From positions 89,484 to 153,483 of the forward strand of contig NZ_VWWL01000005.1 of the NCBI RefSeq assembly GCF_011752995.1: DNA of 64,000 nt. Reading direction: 5' to 3'. Below the pieces are notes generated by a model that was not told the DNA's origin, searched no databases, and saw only the letters and a program-made list of their open reading frames with translations. Of this stretch, positions 53,696 to 64,000 are shown one piece after another. The position numbers and the translations under genes were made by a program. Origin of the DNA: Burkholderia sp. Ax-1724 (GTDB lineage: Bacteria > Pseudomonadota > Gammaproteobacteria > Burkholderiales > Burkholderiaceae). The first letter of the stretch is position 1. Each line of letters starts with the position of its first letter.

Positions 53696-55344
53696 GCCTC
53701 TTTTCCTCGCATTCCTGTTCCGCTTTCCACTTTTTCCATAAGAGATCAGCCGACGTGAAATCCTTGTCGCTTGCGGTGCGCGCACCGCGTCCCACGCTCA
53801 TTGCGCTGTCGGCCGCCGTGTTGTGGCTGTCCGGCTGCGCGGTCAAACCCGTGCCGTTTACCGACGCCGAACGCGTGCAGACGGCCCAGGCCGATCGCAC
53901 GTCGATGTTCGCGAGCCAGCAGCCGGTGAGCGGTCCGATCACGCTCGACGAGGCGATGGCGCGCGCGATCCGCTACAACCTCGACCATCGTCTGAAGATG
54001 ATGGAAGAAGCGCTCGCGCAGAAGCAACTCGATCTGTCGAACTTCGATCTGTTGCCGAAGCTCACCGCGCAGGCCGGCTATACGAACCGCAACCATCCGC
54101 TCGCGTCGTCGTCGGAAGGTCTGTACACGCAGGAGGAGTCGCTGATTCCGTCGTTCTCGACCGATCAGAACTCGCGCACCGCGGACCTGAACCTGTCGTG
54201 GAACCTGCTCGACTTCGGCGTCAGCTATTACGAGGCGAAGGAGCAGGCCGATCACGTGCTCGTGCTCGAACAGCGCCGCCGCAAGGTCGTGCAGCTGATG
54301 ATGCAGCAGGTGCGCGAGGCGTACTGGCAGGCGCTCGGCGCGCAGCGGCTGCACGATCGCATCGGCCCGCTGCTCGATGCGGCGCGCGCCGCGCTCGACG
54401 ATTCGCGCGCGGCGCAGAAGCAGGGTCTGCGCGCACCGATCGATACGCTCAACTACCAGCACTCGCTGCTCGATCTGATGCGGCAGCTCGAAGCGGTGCG
54501 CGACCAGCTCGAGGAAGCGAAGCCGCGCCTTGCCGCGCTGATGAACCTCGAACCGGGCAAGGACTACACGCTCGCCGCGAGCGAGGACTTTCCGGTGCCG
54601 GACTTCGACATGCCGATGCCGCAGATGGAAGACACCGCGTTGCAGCGCCGTCCCGAACTGGTCGAGGCGAGCTATAACGAGCGCATCAGCGTCAACGAAA
54701 CGCACAAGGCGATGGCGAAGCTGCTGCCGGGCATCGAACTCGAACTGGGCGGCCATTACGACAGCAACAGCTTTCTCGTCTATAACGCATGGCGCGCGGC
54801 CGGTATCAGCATCAGCTGGAACCTGCTGAATCTGCTCAACGTCAAGACGATTCGCGGCACCGCCGACGCGCAACTCGAAGTCGCGAAGACGCAGCGCATG
54901 GCGCTCAGCATGGCGGTGCTCACGCAGGTGCACGTCGCGCGCAGCGAACTCTCGGCGAAGCAGCGCCAGTTCGATCTGTTCAGGCAGATGAACGACGTCG
55001 ACCAGCAGATTCTCGAACACACGCACAACGCGACGCAGGCCAACGCGCAAGGCAAGCTCGAAGAGATTCGCGTGGCGACGAGCGCGATGATGTCGGAACT
55101 GCGCCTTTATCAAAGCTACGGCGAACTCGAAAGCGCGTATGGGCAGATGCTCGCGACGCTGGGGCTCGATCCGGTGCCGGACGCGGTGCGTGGTCACGAT
55201 CTCGCGTCGCTGACGCAATCGATCGGCGAGGAGCAGCAGCACTGGGACGCGCTCGGTCACGCGGGCAGCACGGTCGCGGCCGCGCAGCCGGGGCCGACGA
55301 AAACGGCGGCGGCAGCGCTCGCAGCGGGAGCACAGCCGCAATGA
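53692..55344 (+). CDS. TolC-like outer-membrane factor lipoprotein
   Basis: 550 residues from the ATG at 53692, which overlaps the stop of the giant gene (ATGA) and has GGAG 6 bases upstream; a GTG at 53755 is an alternative giving a shorter signal peptide. Lipobox WLSGC lies at the end of a hydrophobic stretch. The rest is the outer-membrane efflux protein repeat: long helical regions (LDEAMARAIRYNLDHRLKMMEEALAQKQLDLS and KAMAKLLPGIELELG) and beta segments. Forms the channel through the outer membrane in tripartite export. In context it would serve export of the giant protein or of a small molecule; the adaptors downstream support the former. Confidence 0.9.
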   Translation: MSLFSSHSCSAFHFFHKRSADVKSLSLAVRAPRPTLIALSAAVLWLSGCAVKPVPFTDAERVQTAQADRTSMFASQQPVSGPITLDEAMARAIRYNLDHRLKMMEEALAQKQLDLSNFDLLPKLTAQAGYTNRNHPLASSSEGLYTQEESLIPSFSTDQNSRTADLNLSWNLLDFGVSYYEAKEQADHVLVLEQRRRKVVQLMMQQVREAYWQALGAQRLHDRIGPLLDAARAALDDSRAAQKQGLRAPIDTLNYQHSLLDLMRQLEAVRDQLEEAKPRLAALMNLEPGKDYTLAASEDFPVPDFDMPMPQMEDTALQRRPELVEASYNERISVNETHKAMAKLLPGIELELGGHYDSNSFLVYNAWRAAGISISWNLLNLLNVKTIRGTADAQLEVAKTQRMALSMAVLTQVHVARSELSAKQRQFDLFRQMNDVDQQILEHTHNATQANAQGKLEEIRVATSAMMSELRLYQSYGELESAYGQMLATLGLDPVPDAVRGHDLASLTQSIGEEQQHWDALGHAGSTVAAAQPGPTKTAAAALAAGAQPQ

Positions 55345-56204
55345 AACCGTGGTTGAAGGTGTGTGCAGGCAGCGGTATTGCTTTACTGATGACGGCGCAG
55401 GTCGTTGCGTCTCCGAATGCGACGACGACTGCGCCGGCGCGGTCGGCGGCGGGTGGGATGCCGGCGGTGGCAGCAACGATGCCCACAGCAATGGCAGCGG
55501 CAGCAGCAGGAGCCGCGGCCCAACCCGTGCCGCAAGACTCGCCCGACGGCAAGATCCGCATCCAACTGGTGTCGCGCGATCAGGTCGACATATCGAGCGA
55601 AATCTCGGCGAAGATCGCCTCGCTGCCGTTTCGCGACGGCGACGCGTTTCGCGCCGGGCAGACGCTCGTGTCGCTCGACTGCTCGCTCTACAGCGCGCAA
55701 TTGCGCAAGGCGCAGGCCGACGCCGACGGCGCGCGCGAACTGCTCAGCGTGAACCAGAAGCTCGTCGCGCTGCATTCGGTCGGCGAACTCGAGGTGCAGC
55801 AGGCCGAGGCGAAGCAGAGGGCGAGCGCGGCCGACGTCGCGTACATGCAGGCGACCGTGCACAAATGCACGATCGCGGCGCCGTTCGACGGCCGCGTGTC
55901 GAAGCGCAGCGCAGCGCCGCAGCAGTTCGCCGAAGCCGGCAAGCCGCTCCTGACGATCGTCGATACGAGCCATCTCGAACTGAAGATGATCGTGCCGTCG
56001 AAGTGGCTGCTATGGCTCAAGCCCGGTCATGCGCTGAACGTGCAGGTCGACGAGGTCGGCAGGAGCTATCCGGCGAAGGTCGCGCGCATCGGCGCGCGCG
56101 TCGATCCGGTCACGCAGACCGTCGACGTGACGGGCATGCTGACCGGCAGCGCGCCCGAACTGCTGCCCGGCATGAGCGGCTGGGCCACTTTCGCGGCGCG
56201 GTGA
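55341..56204 (+). CDS. Periplasmic adaptor protein (RND-MFP/HlyD type)
   Basis: 287 residues; its ATG overlaps the previous stop (ATGA). A signal peptide or anchor (GSGIALLMTAQVVAS) and an Ala/Pro/Thr linker are followed by two lipoyl halves (RIQLVSRDQVDISSEISAKIASLPFRDGDAFRAGQTLVSLD and TIAAPFDGRVSKR), a short helical hairpin, and a beta-barrel (LLWLKPGHALNVQVDE). It would bridge the inner-membrane component and the TolC-like channel. No RND pump or ABC gene accompanies it. Confidence 0.9.
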   Translation: MKPWLKVCAGSGIALLMTAQVVASPNATTTAPARSAAGGMPAVAATMPTAMAAAAAGAAAQPVPQDSPDGKIRIQLVSRDQVDISSEISAKIASLPFRDGDAFRAGQTLVSLDCSLYSAQLRKAQADADGARELLSVNQKLVALHSVGELEVQQAEAKQRASAADVAYMQATVHKCTIAAPFDGRVSKRSAAPQQFAEAGKPLLTIVDTSHLELKMIVPSKWLLWLKPGHALNVQVDEVGRSYPAKVARIGARVDPVTQTVDVTGMLTGSAPELLPGMSGWATFAAR

Positions 56205-56208
56205 GGCC

Positions 56209-57651
56209 ATGAGCGAATCAGGCATGCCGGAAGAGGCGGCGCAGCAGGTCCGCATCGACGGCCAGCAGCTTGCGTTGCTGTGGCAGCTCGCGGCGCGCGC
56301 GCGGGCCGCTCACAGCGAGGCGGCGCTCGGCTTTACGATCGTCAACGAAACGCTTTCGCTGGTGCCGTACCGGCAGTCGGCCTGGTGGCGCGGCAGCGCG
56401 CCCGGCACGGTGGCGGCGGTCTCGGGCTTGCCGCAAAGCGATCCGAACGCGCCTTACGTGCAGTGGCTCAACGCGCTGTGCAAGGCGCTCGCGCGCGGCG
56501 CGCCGAGCGCGCCTGCCGACGCGGCGGCGCGCGTCGAAGGCCACGTCGCGCCGGTGCTGCCGGCGCGCGCGCAGGTGCGTACGTTCACGGCCGCCGATCT
56601 CGAAGCGGACGCGCCGCACGTCGCGAGCGACTGGTCCGCATGGTGGCCCGCACACGGTGCGTGGCTGCCGCTCACCGACCGCGCGGGGCATGCGCTCGGC
56701 GGCGTCGTGTTCGCACGCGAAGCAGCCTGGAGCGCGACCGACTGCGCGCTGCTCACCGAACTGGGCCAGGTTTGGGCGCATGCCTTCGAGGCGTTCGCGC
56801 CGCGCGCCTCGTGGCTCGAACGCGCGCGCGCCGTGCTGCGGCCCGGCCGTCAGCAGCGCCGCGTGCTGATCGGGCTCGCGGTGGCCTGCGTGATTCCGTT
56901 GCGCCTCACCGTGCTCGCGCCCGCCGAGGTCACACCGAAAGATCCGTTCGTCGTGCGCGCGCCGCTCGACGGCGTGATCGACCGTCTCTACGTGAAGCCG
57001 AATCAGCCGGTGCAGCGCGGCACGCCGCTGCTCGGCCTCGACGCGACCGCGCTGCAATCGCGCTACGCGCTCGCGCGCAAGGACTTCGACGCCGAGCAGG
57101 AAGAGTTCCGCCAGACCGCGCAGCTTGCCGTCACCGACGACCGCACGCGGCTCGACATGGCCGAGCGCAAAGGCAAGCTCGACCAGAGCCAGGTGCAGCT
57201 CGACTACACCGCGCAGCAGCTGGCGCGCGTGAAGGTGAACGCCGAGCGCGCGGGGGTGGCAGTGTTCAGCGATCCGAACGAATGGACCGGCAAGGCGGTC
57301 GCGGTCGGCGAAAAGATCCTGCTGCTGGCCGACCCTGCGCGCGTTGAGCTGACCGCGTGGCTGCCGGTTGCCGACAACATCGACGTGAAGCCGGGCGCGA
57401 CGCTCACGCTGTATCCGAAGAGTTCGCCGCTGTCGAGCTACGAGGCGCGTATCGATTCGATCGCGTACCGCGCGGAGCCGACGCCCGACGGCGTGCTCGC
57501 GTACCGTGTGCGCGCGAGCTTCGTCGCGGCCGACGCCAATGCGCCGCTCGGCGCGATGGGCACCGCGCGCATTCGCGGCCCGTGGGTGCCGGCGATCTAC
57601 TACGTGCTGCGCCGCCCGTTGACGCTCGCGCGTCAGTGGCTCGGCTGGTGA
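56209..57651 (+). CDS. HlyD-family adaptor with GAF-like N-terminal domain
   Basis: 480 residues, four bases after the preceding stop. Residues 1-200 form a soluble domain (LLWQLAARARAAHSEAALGFTIVNETL and VVFAREAAWSATDCALLTELGQVWAHAF) of GAF-like appearance; one transmembrane segment (about 222-242) then leads to the lipoyl/HlyD part with APLDGVIDRLYVKPNQPVQRGTPLLGLD, coiled coil (QEEFRQTAQLAVTDDRTRLDMAER) and DPARVELTAWLPV. The topology puts the GAF-like domain in the cytoplasm and the hairpin in the periplasm. A link between a cytoplasmic sensor and an export adaptor is unusual. Confidence 0.85.
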   Translation: MSESGMPEEAAQQVRIDGQQLALLWQLAARARAAHSEAALGFTIVNETLSLVPYRQSAWWRGSAPGTVAAVSGLPQSDPNAPYVQWLNALCKALARGAPSAPADAAARVEGHVAPVLPARAQVRTFTAADLEADAPHVASDWSAWWPAHGAWLPLTDRAGHALGGVVFAREAAWSATDCALLTELGQVWAHAFEAFAPRASWLERARAVLRPGRQQRRVLIGLAVACVIPLRLTVLAPAEVTPKDPFVVRAPLDGVIDRLYVKPNQPVQRGTPLLGLDATALQSRYALARKDFDAEQEEFRQTAQLAVTDDRTRLDMAERKGKLDQSQVQLDYTAQQLARVKVNAERAGVAVFSDPNEWTGKAVAVGEKILLLADPARVELTAWLPVADNIDVKPGATLTLYPKSSPLSSYEARIDSIAYRAEPTPDGVLAYRVRASFVAADANAPLGAMGTARIRGPWVPAIYYVLRRPLTLARQWLGW

Positions 57652-57691
57652 GGCGCGGCGCGCCCGTTCGACAGCGTCAATTCATCGCATC

Positions 57692-59806
57692 ATGGCCCGA
57701 CTTCCGCAACTGCGTCAGGAACTGACGCTCACACGAGGCGCCGCGACCCCCGAGGGTGCGCCGACCTGGATGCTGCACGATCCCGCCGCGAACCGCTTTT
57801 TCCAGCTCGGCTGGCCCGCGTTCGAACTGCTGTCGCGCTGGCCGCTCGACGATCCGCGCGCGATCGTCGACAGCGTGAATCGCGACACGACGCTTACCGT
57901 CACATCCGACGATCTCGACCTGCTCGTGCGCATGCTGCGTCAGCAGAATCTGCTGATCGCCGCGAGCGCCGCCGACACCGCGCGCCTGCAACAGCACGCC
58001 GACGCGCATCGCACGACGCGGGCGATGTGGCTGCTCAAGCACTATCTGATGATCCGCATTCCGCTCTGGCACCCGATGCCGTTTCTGCGCCGCGCCGCGC
58101 GCTTCGCCGGGTTCGCGTACCGGCCCGCGTTCTGGTGCGTGGTGGCGGTGTGCGCGCTGGCCGGGCTGTTTCTCGCCTCGCGCCGCTGGGACGAGTTCCT
58201 GCACACGTTCCACGGTTACGCCGACTGGCGCGGCCTGATCGGCGTGGGCATCGCGCTCGGCTGCGCGAAGGTGCTGCACGAATTCGGCCATGCGTTTACC
58301 GCGCAGCGTTACGGCTGCCGCGTGCCGACGATGGGCGTCGCGCTGCTCGTGATGCTGCCCGTGCTCTACACCGATACGACCGAAGCGTGGAAAGTGCCCG
58401 AGCGCAAGAACCGCTTGTGGATCGGCGCGGCCGGCATGCTGAGCGAAATCGCGCTCGCCGCGTTCGCGACACTGGCGTGGAGCGTGCTGCCCGACGGACC
58501 GCTGCGCGCCGGCGCGTTCCTGCTCGCGACCACGACCTGGATCGCGACGCTCGCGATCAACGCGAGTCCGTTCATGCGCTTCGACGGCTACTTCCTGCTG
58601 TCGGACTGGCTCGACATGCCGAACCTGCACGACCGCGCGTTCGCGCTCGGCCGCTGGTGGCTGCGCGAAGGGCTGTTCGGCCTCGGCGATCCGCAGCCCG
58701 AGCCGTGTTCGGCCGCGCGGCGGCGCTTTCTGATCGGCTTTTCGTTTGCGACATGGCTGTACCGGCTCGTCGTGTTCATGTCGATTGCGCTCGTCGTCTA
58801 TCACGCGTTTTTCAAGCTGCTCGGCATGCTGCTGTTCTTCGTCGAATTCGGCTGGTTCATCGTGCGGCCGATCTGGCGCGAGGCCGCCGCGAGCTGGCAG
58901 CGGCGCGGTGAATTGCGCTGGCGGCGCGAGACACGCAGGAGTGTTCTGCTCGGCGCGGCGCTGCTGATCTTTTTCGCGGTGCCGTGGCACGCGGGCGTGA
59001 GCGCGCCCGCAGTGCTTGGGCCGCAACGCGCGCAGGGACTCTACGCGGTCGGACCCGGCTACCTCGCCGCCGAGCCGCCGCCCGCGCGCGACGGCCAGTT
59101 CGTGCATGCGGGCGAGACGCTGGCGGTGCTGGTGTCGCCCGATCTCGACTATCGGCTGAAGGCCGCGCAGGCCGACGAAGCGCAATTGCGCTGGGAAGTC
59201 GAACAGCAACCGTTTGACGAGCGCTTGCAACGCCAGGGCACGGCGCTCGCGCGCCGTTGGGACGCTGCGCGCGAGACGGTGACGGGCTTGCAGGCGCAGA
59301 TCGCGCAACTGACGATCCGCGCGCCGTTCGACGGCCACGTGCAGATTGCCGGCGATGCGCTGGCCGCGGGCATGTGGCTGCCGCGCGGCGAGCGCTTGTT
59401 CGATCTGATCGCGCCGACTGGCGTGAAGGGTTTTGCGTTTGTCGGCGAGAGCGACGTGGCGCGCCTGAGGGCGGGGCAGCGTGCGGTGTTCGTGGCGAAC
59501 GTCGCGGAGCTGCCGCGTCGCGCGTGCCGTATCGAGGCGATCGACGAGGTCAACGTGACGACGCTCGATCAGCCTTCGGTCGCGAGTACTTACGGCGGGC
59601 CGATTCCGGCCGAGTACGATGCGAAGACGCATCAGTTGGTGCCGTTGCAGGCGACGTGGCAGGTGCGCTTCGATGCGTGCGATGGTGTGCCGGCGATCGG
59701 GCGCGAGGTGAGCGGGATGGTGCAGTTGGGAGCGGGGCGCGAGAGTTTTATCGGGCGCGGTGTGCGGTATGTTGTGGCGATTTTGCAGAGGGAGGCGGGG
59801 TTTTAG
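57692..59806 (+). CDS. PqqD-like/M50 metalloprotease/lipoyl-domain fusion membrane protein
   Basis: 704 residues. N-terminal 100 residues resemble a PqqD-type winged-helix chaperone (DPAANRFFQLGWPAFELLSRWPLDD). Then comes a polytopic M50 domain with zinc motif HEFGH (His196-Glu197-Phe-Gly-His200) and third ligand Asp298 in FMRFDGYFLLSD, as in site-2 proteases and SpoIVFB; several transmembrane segments flank these. Residues about 430-704 form a lipoyl/HlyD adaptor region (TLAVLVSPDLDYRLKAAQADEAQLRWEVEQQ, TIRAPFDGHVQIA). Family members occur with TolC and HlyD proteins in giant-protein clusters and lack ABC ATPases. Likely processes or exports the giant protein. Best candidate for a new secretion component in this window. 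Confidence 0.85.
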   Translation: MARLPQLRQELTLTRGAATPEGAPTWMLHDPAANRFFQLGWPAFELLSRWPLDDPRAIVDSVNRDTTLTVTSDDLDLLVRMLRQQNLLIAASAADTARLQQHADAHRTTRAMWLLKHYLMIRIPLWHPMPFLRRAARFAGFAYRPAFWCVVAVCALAGLFLASRRWDEFLHTFHGYADWRGLIGVGIALGCAKVLHEFGHAFTAQRYGCRVPTMGVALLVMLPVLYTDTTEAWKVPERKNRLWIGAAGMLSEIALAAFATLAWSVLPDGPLRAGAFLLATTTWIATLAINASPFMRFDGYFLLSDWLDMPNLHDRAFALGRWWLREGLFGLGDPQPEPCSAARRRFLIGFSFATWLYRLVVFMSIALVVYHAFFKLLGMLLFFVEFGWFIVRPIWREAAASWQRRGELRWRRETRRSVLLGAALLIFFAVPWHAGVSAPAVLGPQRAQGLYAVGPGYLAAEPPPARDGQFVHAGETLAVLVSPDLDYRLKAAQADEAQLRWEVEQQPFDERLQRQGTALARRWDAARETVTGLQAQIAQLTIRAPFDGHVQIAGDALAAGMWLPRGERLFDLIAPTGVKGFAFVGESDVARLRAGQRAVFVANVAELPRRACRIEAIDEVNVTTLDQPSVASTYGGPIPAEYDAKTHQLVPLQATWQVRFDACDGVPAIGREVSGMVQLGAGRESFIGRGVRYVVAILQREAGF

Positions 59807-60335
59807 GGGGCTTTGCGGTATGACGCTTGTTGTGTTGCTGCGTTGCTGTGCTGTGTAGGGCCTCGCTGAGGCGGGGCATATTTTGACTGCAAAACAATAG
59901 TTAGAGCAGTCGCAGCATTGCCATTGTCACGCTATGTGCGACGAACAGAGCTATCTATCGATCTTCGCGTGGCTCGACTTCAATTGAATCCAATGTTTCG
60001 CTAATAAATCGTGTTGCTCGTAGATCACCGCCGGTAATTTCGTGCTCGCGCCTGTCGAGAAATCGAATCTTCGTGTCGATTAACGGTGGTAGATTCTCCT
60101 TCGCTCTGAAGCGGCGAGCAGGTTGTCTGCAACGCTGATTTATGTATTTTTCTTCGAAGAGATGATTTGGCGGCAGAGACCGACGCGCTCGGCTACAGCG
60201 ATGTTTCCAGCCACATACCCGAAATAAAAAGGCTACTAGACAAGGCTTTGCACCTATCGGCAGAGCAGATCGAATTAGCGGGCAAGCGTTGTCATCCGCA
60301 CAGCGGTTTCAACGTGCGCACCGTCGATACCTTGC
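59807..60335. other. Intergenic, no confident gene
   Basis: About 530 bases. One plus-strand ORF (60167-60382, 71 codons) reads partly like protein, but has a TTG start and overlaps the prpR end, so it is not called. A weak GCCTC/GAGGC hairpin at 59860-59872 lacks a T-run. Confidence 0.45.
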
Positions 60336-62366
<2,031 letters not shown>

Positions 62367-62432
62367 GGCGGTCGGCTCGCGGGAGAGTGGGAGTGCCTAA
62401 AGTACCTATTATGCGAGCATTCATTGCTGATT

Positions 62433-62463
62433 TGAAATTAGCATTTCATTTCTGAAATGAAAT
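62433..62463. promoter_or_regulatory. PrpR binding-site candidate (perfect palindrome)
   Basis: A 21-bp perfect palindrome, ATTTCATTTC-T-GAAATGAAAT, at 62443-62463, overlapping a second inverted repeat TGAAAT-TAGC-ATTTCA at 62433-62448. Lies about 80-100 bases upstream of the sigma-54 promoter, the usual distance for an enhancer-type activator site. Confidence 0.7.
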
Positions 62464-62544
62464 ACGATGAGCCGTACGCGGTCGGTGGCGGCAGTCGCCC
62501 GTTAAATCAGGCACTTAGCCGGCACCTGGCGAGCCGGGCAGGGG

Positions 62545-62563
62545 CTGGCCCATTCTTTGCGTT
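62545..62563 (+). promoter_or_regulatory. Sigma-54 (-24/-12) promoter of prpC
   Basis: CTGGCCCATTCTTTGCGTT: GG at 62547-62548 and GC at 62559-62560, spaced by 10 bases as required for RpoN. Position about 60 bases before the prpC start. Consistent with activation by PrpR. Confidence 0.75.
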
Positions 62564-62620
62564 TGAAGCTGCGGTCCACGGTTCCAAGTCCAACGCCCCA
62601 CCCGTATCTGGAGACAATCG

Positions 62621-63790
62621 ATGAGCGAAGCAGACAACAGCACGCCGAACGCGGGCGCATTCAAACCGAAGAAATCCGTCGCGCTGTCGGGCGTGACCGC
62701 GGGCAATACCGCGCTGTGCACGGTCGGCAAGACCGGCAATGACCTTCACTATCGCGGCTACGACATTCTCGACATCGCCGGTGCCTGCGAATTCGAGGAG
62801 ATCGCCTATCTGCTGGTCCACGAAAAGCTGCCGACCGCCGCCGAACTGAAAGCCTATAAAACAAAGCTCAAGGGCCTGCGCGGACTGCCCGCCAACGTCA
62901 AGGCCGCGCTCGAATGGATTCCGGCCGCCGCGCATCCGATGGACGTGATGCGTACCGGCGTTTCCGTACTCGGCACCGTGCTGCCCGAGAAGGACGACCA
63001 CAACCTGCCCGGCGCGCGCGATATCGCCGATAAGCTGATGGCCTCGCTCGGCTCGATGCTGCTCTACTGGTATCACTACTCGCACAACGGCAGACGCATC
63101 GAGGTCGAAACCGATGACGATTCGATCGGCGGCCACTTCCTGCATCTGCTGCATGGCGTCGAGCCGTCGAAGTCGTGGGTCGATGCGATGCACGTCTCGC
63201 TTAATCTCTACGCCGAACACGAGTTCAATGCCTCGACGTTCACGGGCCGCGTGATCGCGGGCACGGGTTCGGACATGTATTCGGCGATCACCGGTGCCAT
63301 CGGCGCGCTGCGCGGGCCGAAGCATGGCGGCGCCAACGAGGTCGCCTTCGAGATCCAGTCGCGCTACCCGACGCCCGACGAAGCCGAGGCGGACATCCGT
63401 CGCCGCGTGGAGAACAAAGAAGTCGTGATCGGCTTCGGTCATCCGGTGTACACGATCTCGGACCCGCGCAACAAGGTCATCAAGGATGTGGCGCAGAAGC
63501 TCTCGAAGGAAGCAGGCAACACGAAGCTGTTCTCGATTGCGGAGCGGCTCGAAGCGGTGATGTGGGAAGCGAAGAAGATGTTCCCGAATCTGGACTGGTT
63601 CAGTGCGGTGTCGTATCACATGATGGGCGTGCCGACCGCGATGTTCACGCCGATCTTCGTGATCGCGCGCACGGCGGGCTGGAGCGCGCACATCATCGAG
63701 CAGCGCATCGACAACAAGATCATCCGGCCGAGCGCGAATTACACCGGCCCGGACGACCTGCCGTTCGTGCCGCTTGCGAAGCGCGTTTGA
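62621..63790 (+). CDS. prpC: 2-Methylcitrate synthase
   Basis: 389 residues; ATG with GGAGA about 7 bases upstream. Citrate-synthase family with catalytic His235 (GPKHGGANE), His274 (IGFGHPVY) and Asp325 ([14 protein letters not shown]); the sequence [31 protein letters not shown] is the family signature. Length (under 400 residues) and linkage to prpR favour 2-methylcitrate over citrate synthase: it condenses propionyl-CoA with oxaloacetate. The methylisocitrate lyase gene usually next to it is not in this window; acnD/prpF may follow beyond it. Confidence 0.95.
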   Translation: MSEADNSTPNAGAFKPKKSVALSGVTAGNTALCTVGKTGNDLHYRGYDILDIAGACEFEEIAYLLVHEKLPTAAELKAYKTKLKGLRGLPANVKAALEWIPAAAHPMDVMRTGVSVLGTVLPEKDDHNLPGARDIADKLMASLGSMLLYWYHYSHNGRRIEVETDDDSIGGHFLHLLHGVEPSKSWVDAMHVSLNLYAEHEFNASTFTGRVIAGTGSDMYSAITGAIGALRGPKHGGANEVAFEIQSRYPTPDEAEADIRRRVENKEVVIGFGHPVYTISDPRNKVIKDVAQKLSKEAGNTKLFSIAERLEAVMWEAKKMFPNLDWFSAVSYHMMGVPTAMFTPIFVIARTAGWSAHIIEQRIDNKIIRPSANYTGPDDLPFVPLAKRV

Positions 63791-63798
63791 GGCCAGTC

Positions 63799-63829
63799 CC
63801 GGGCGGCCTGTGTCACGCGTGCCGCCCGG
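63799..63829 (+). terminator. Possible terminator-like hairpin after prpC
   Basis: CCGGGCGGC and GCCGCCCGG are perfect 9-bp arms around a 13-base loop, 9 bases after the prpC stop. There is no T-run, so it may be an attenuator or an RNA-stabilising structure rather than a terminator. The rest of the window to 64000 shows no gene. Confidence 0.4.
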
Positions 63830-64000
63830 TATTGAGCGAAATAAGCCGCGAAGCACATGTCAAAGCACGCAGCAAAACACGCATCAAAACACCCGCAATT
63901 CAGCAACACGCCAGCAGCGAGCTAAACTACCCGCACTGTCCGGCCGGCCGCGCGCTCGACGCGCCGGCCGCAGCCGGACTTTCCCTCGGCGGCCGATAAC

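Noticed and set aside
49277..53785. A 1,502-codon open frame antisense to the giant repeat protein, and similar long antisense frames over 46973-48652
   Set aside because: Arg/His-rich, no domain, explained by the codon bias of the GC-rich repeats on the other strand.
62507..63856. 449-codon antisense frame over prpC
   Set aside because: Shadow of prpC on the opposite strand, no domain features.

Overview
The window is high-GC DNA with the gene content of a Burkholderiaceae beta-proteobacterium, most like Paraburkholderia or Caballeronia. The indicators are a Burkholderia-type porin, AAHS-family aromatic-acid transporters, two LigJ/LigK pairs, tartrate dehydrogenase with a LysR regulator, a cepacian-like exopolysaccharide locus and a PrpR/PrpC propionate locus. 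The genus is inferred from gene content only; no rRNA, tRNA or insertion sequence was recognised.

Layout. 1-5.7 kb is a lower-GC accessory stretch: the 3' end of a possible YopT-like cysteine-protease gene, a small protein with a caspase-like His/Cys pair, two envelope proteins of unknown function and a secreted trypsin-like protease, separated by poorly coding DNA. 5.7-13.9 kb is an aromatic (gallate-type) uptake and catabolism cluster: porin, divergent tannase/feruloyl-esterase-family lipoprotein, AAHS transporter, ligJ, ligK and a ModA-like protein without a signal peptide. 14-31.5 kb is an exopolysaccharide locus: a TupA-like ATP-grasp gene and an AraC-type regulator on the minus strand, then tyrosine autokinase, glycosyltransferases, a Tat-exported glycoside hydrolase, flippase, an inverted polymerase gene, ManC, a WcaJ-type initiating transferase and a second ATP-grasp protein.

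31.5-36.1 kb is a second ligJ/ligK operon with a frameshifted MFS transporter and a LysR regulator. 36.1-38.5 kb holds small secreted proteins and a Tlde1-like L,D-transpeptidase effector with an overlapping membrane immunity candidate, next to a decayed 61-bp copy of that immunity gene. 38.9-43.0 kb carries an AAHS transporter, tartrate/malate dehydrogenase and its divergent LysR regulator; a GNAT acetyltransferase follows.

44.2-59.8 kb is the most unusual part: one long co-oriented gene set encoding a DUF6916-like protein, a phage-tail-collar (MdpB-like) protein, a 2,720-residue DUF4347 plus tandem-repeat surface protein, a TolC-like lipoprotein, two HlyD-type adaptors and a polytopic PqqD-like/M50-metalloprotease/lipoyl fusion. 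It looks like a secretion and processing system for the giant protein, but no ABC ATPase is present. 60.3-63.8 kb carries prpR and divergent prpC, with a sigma-54 promoter and a perfect palindrome between them.
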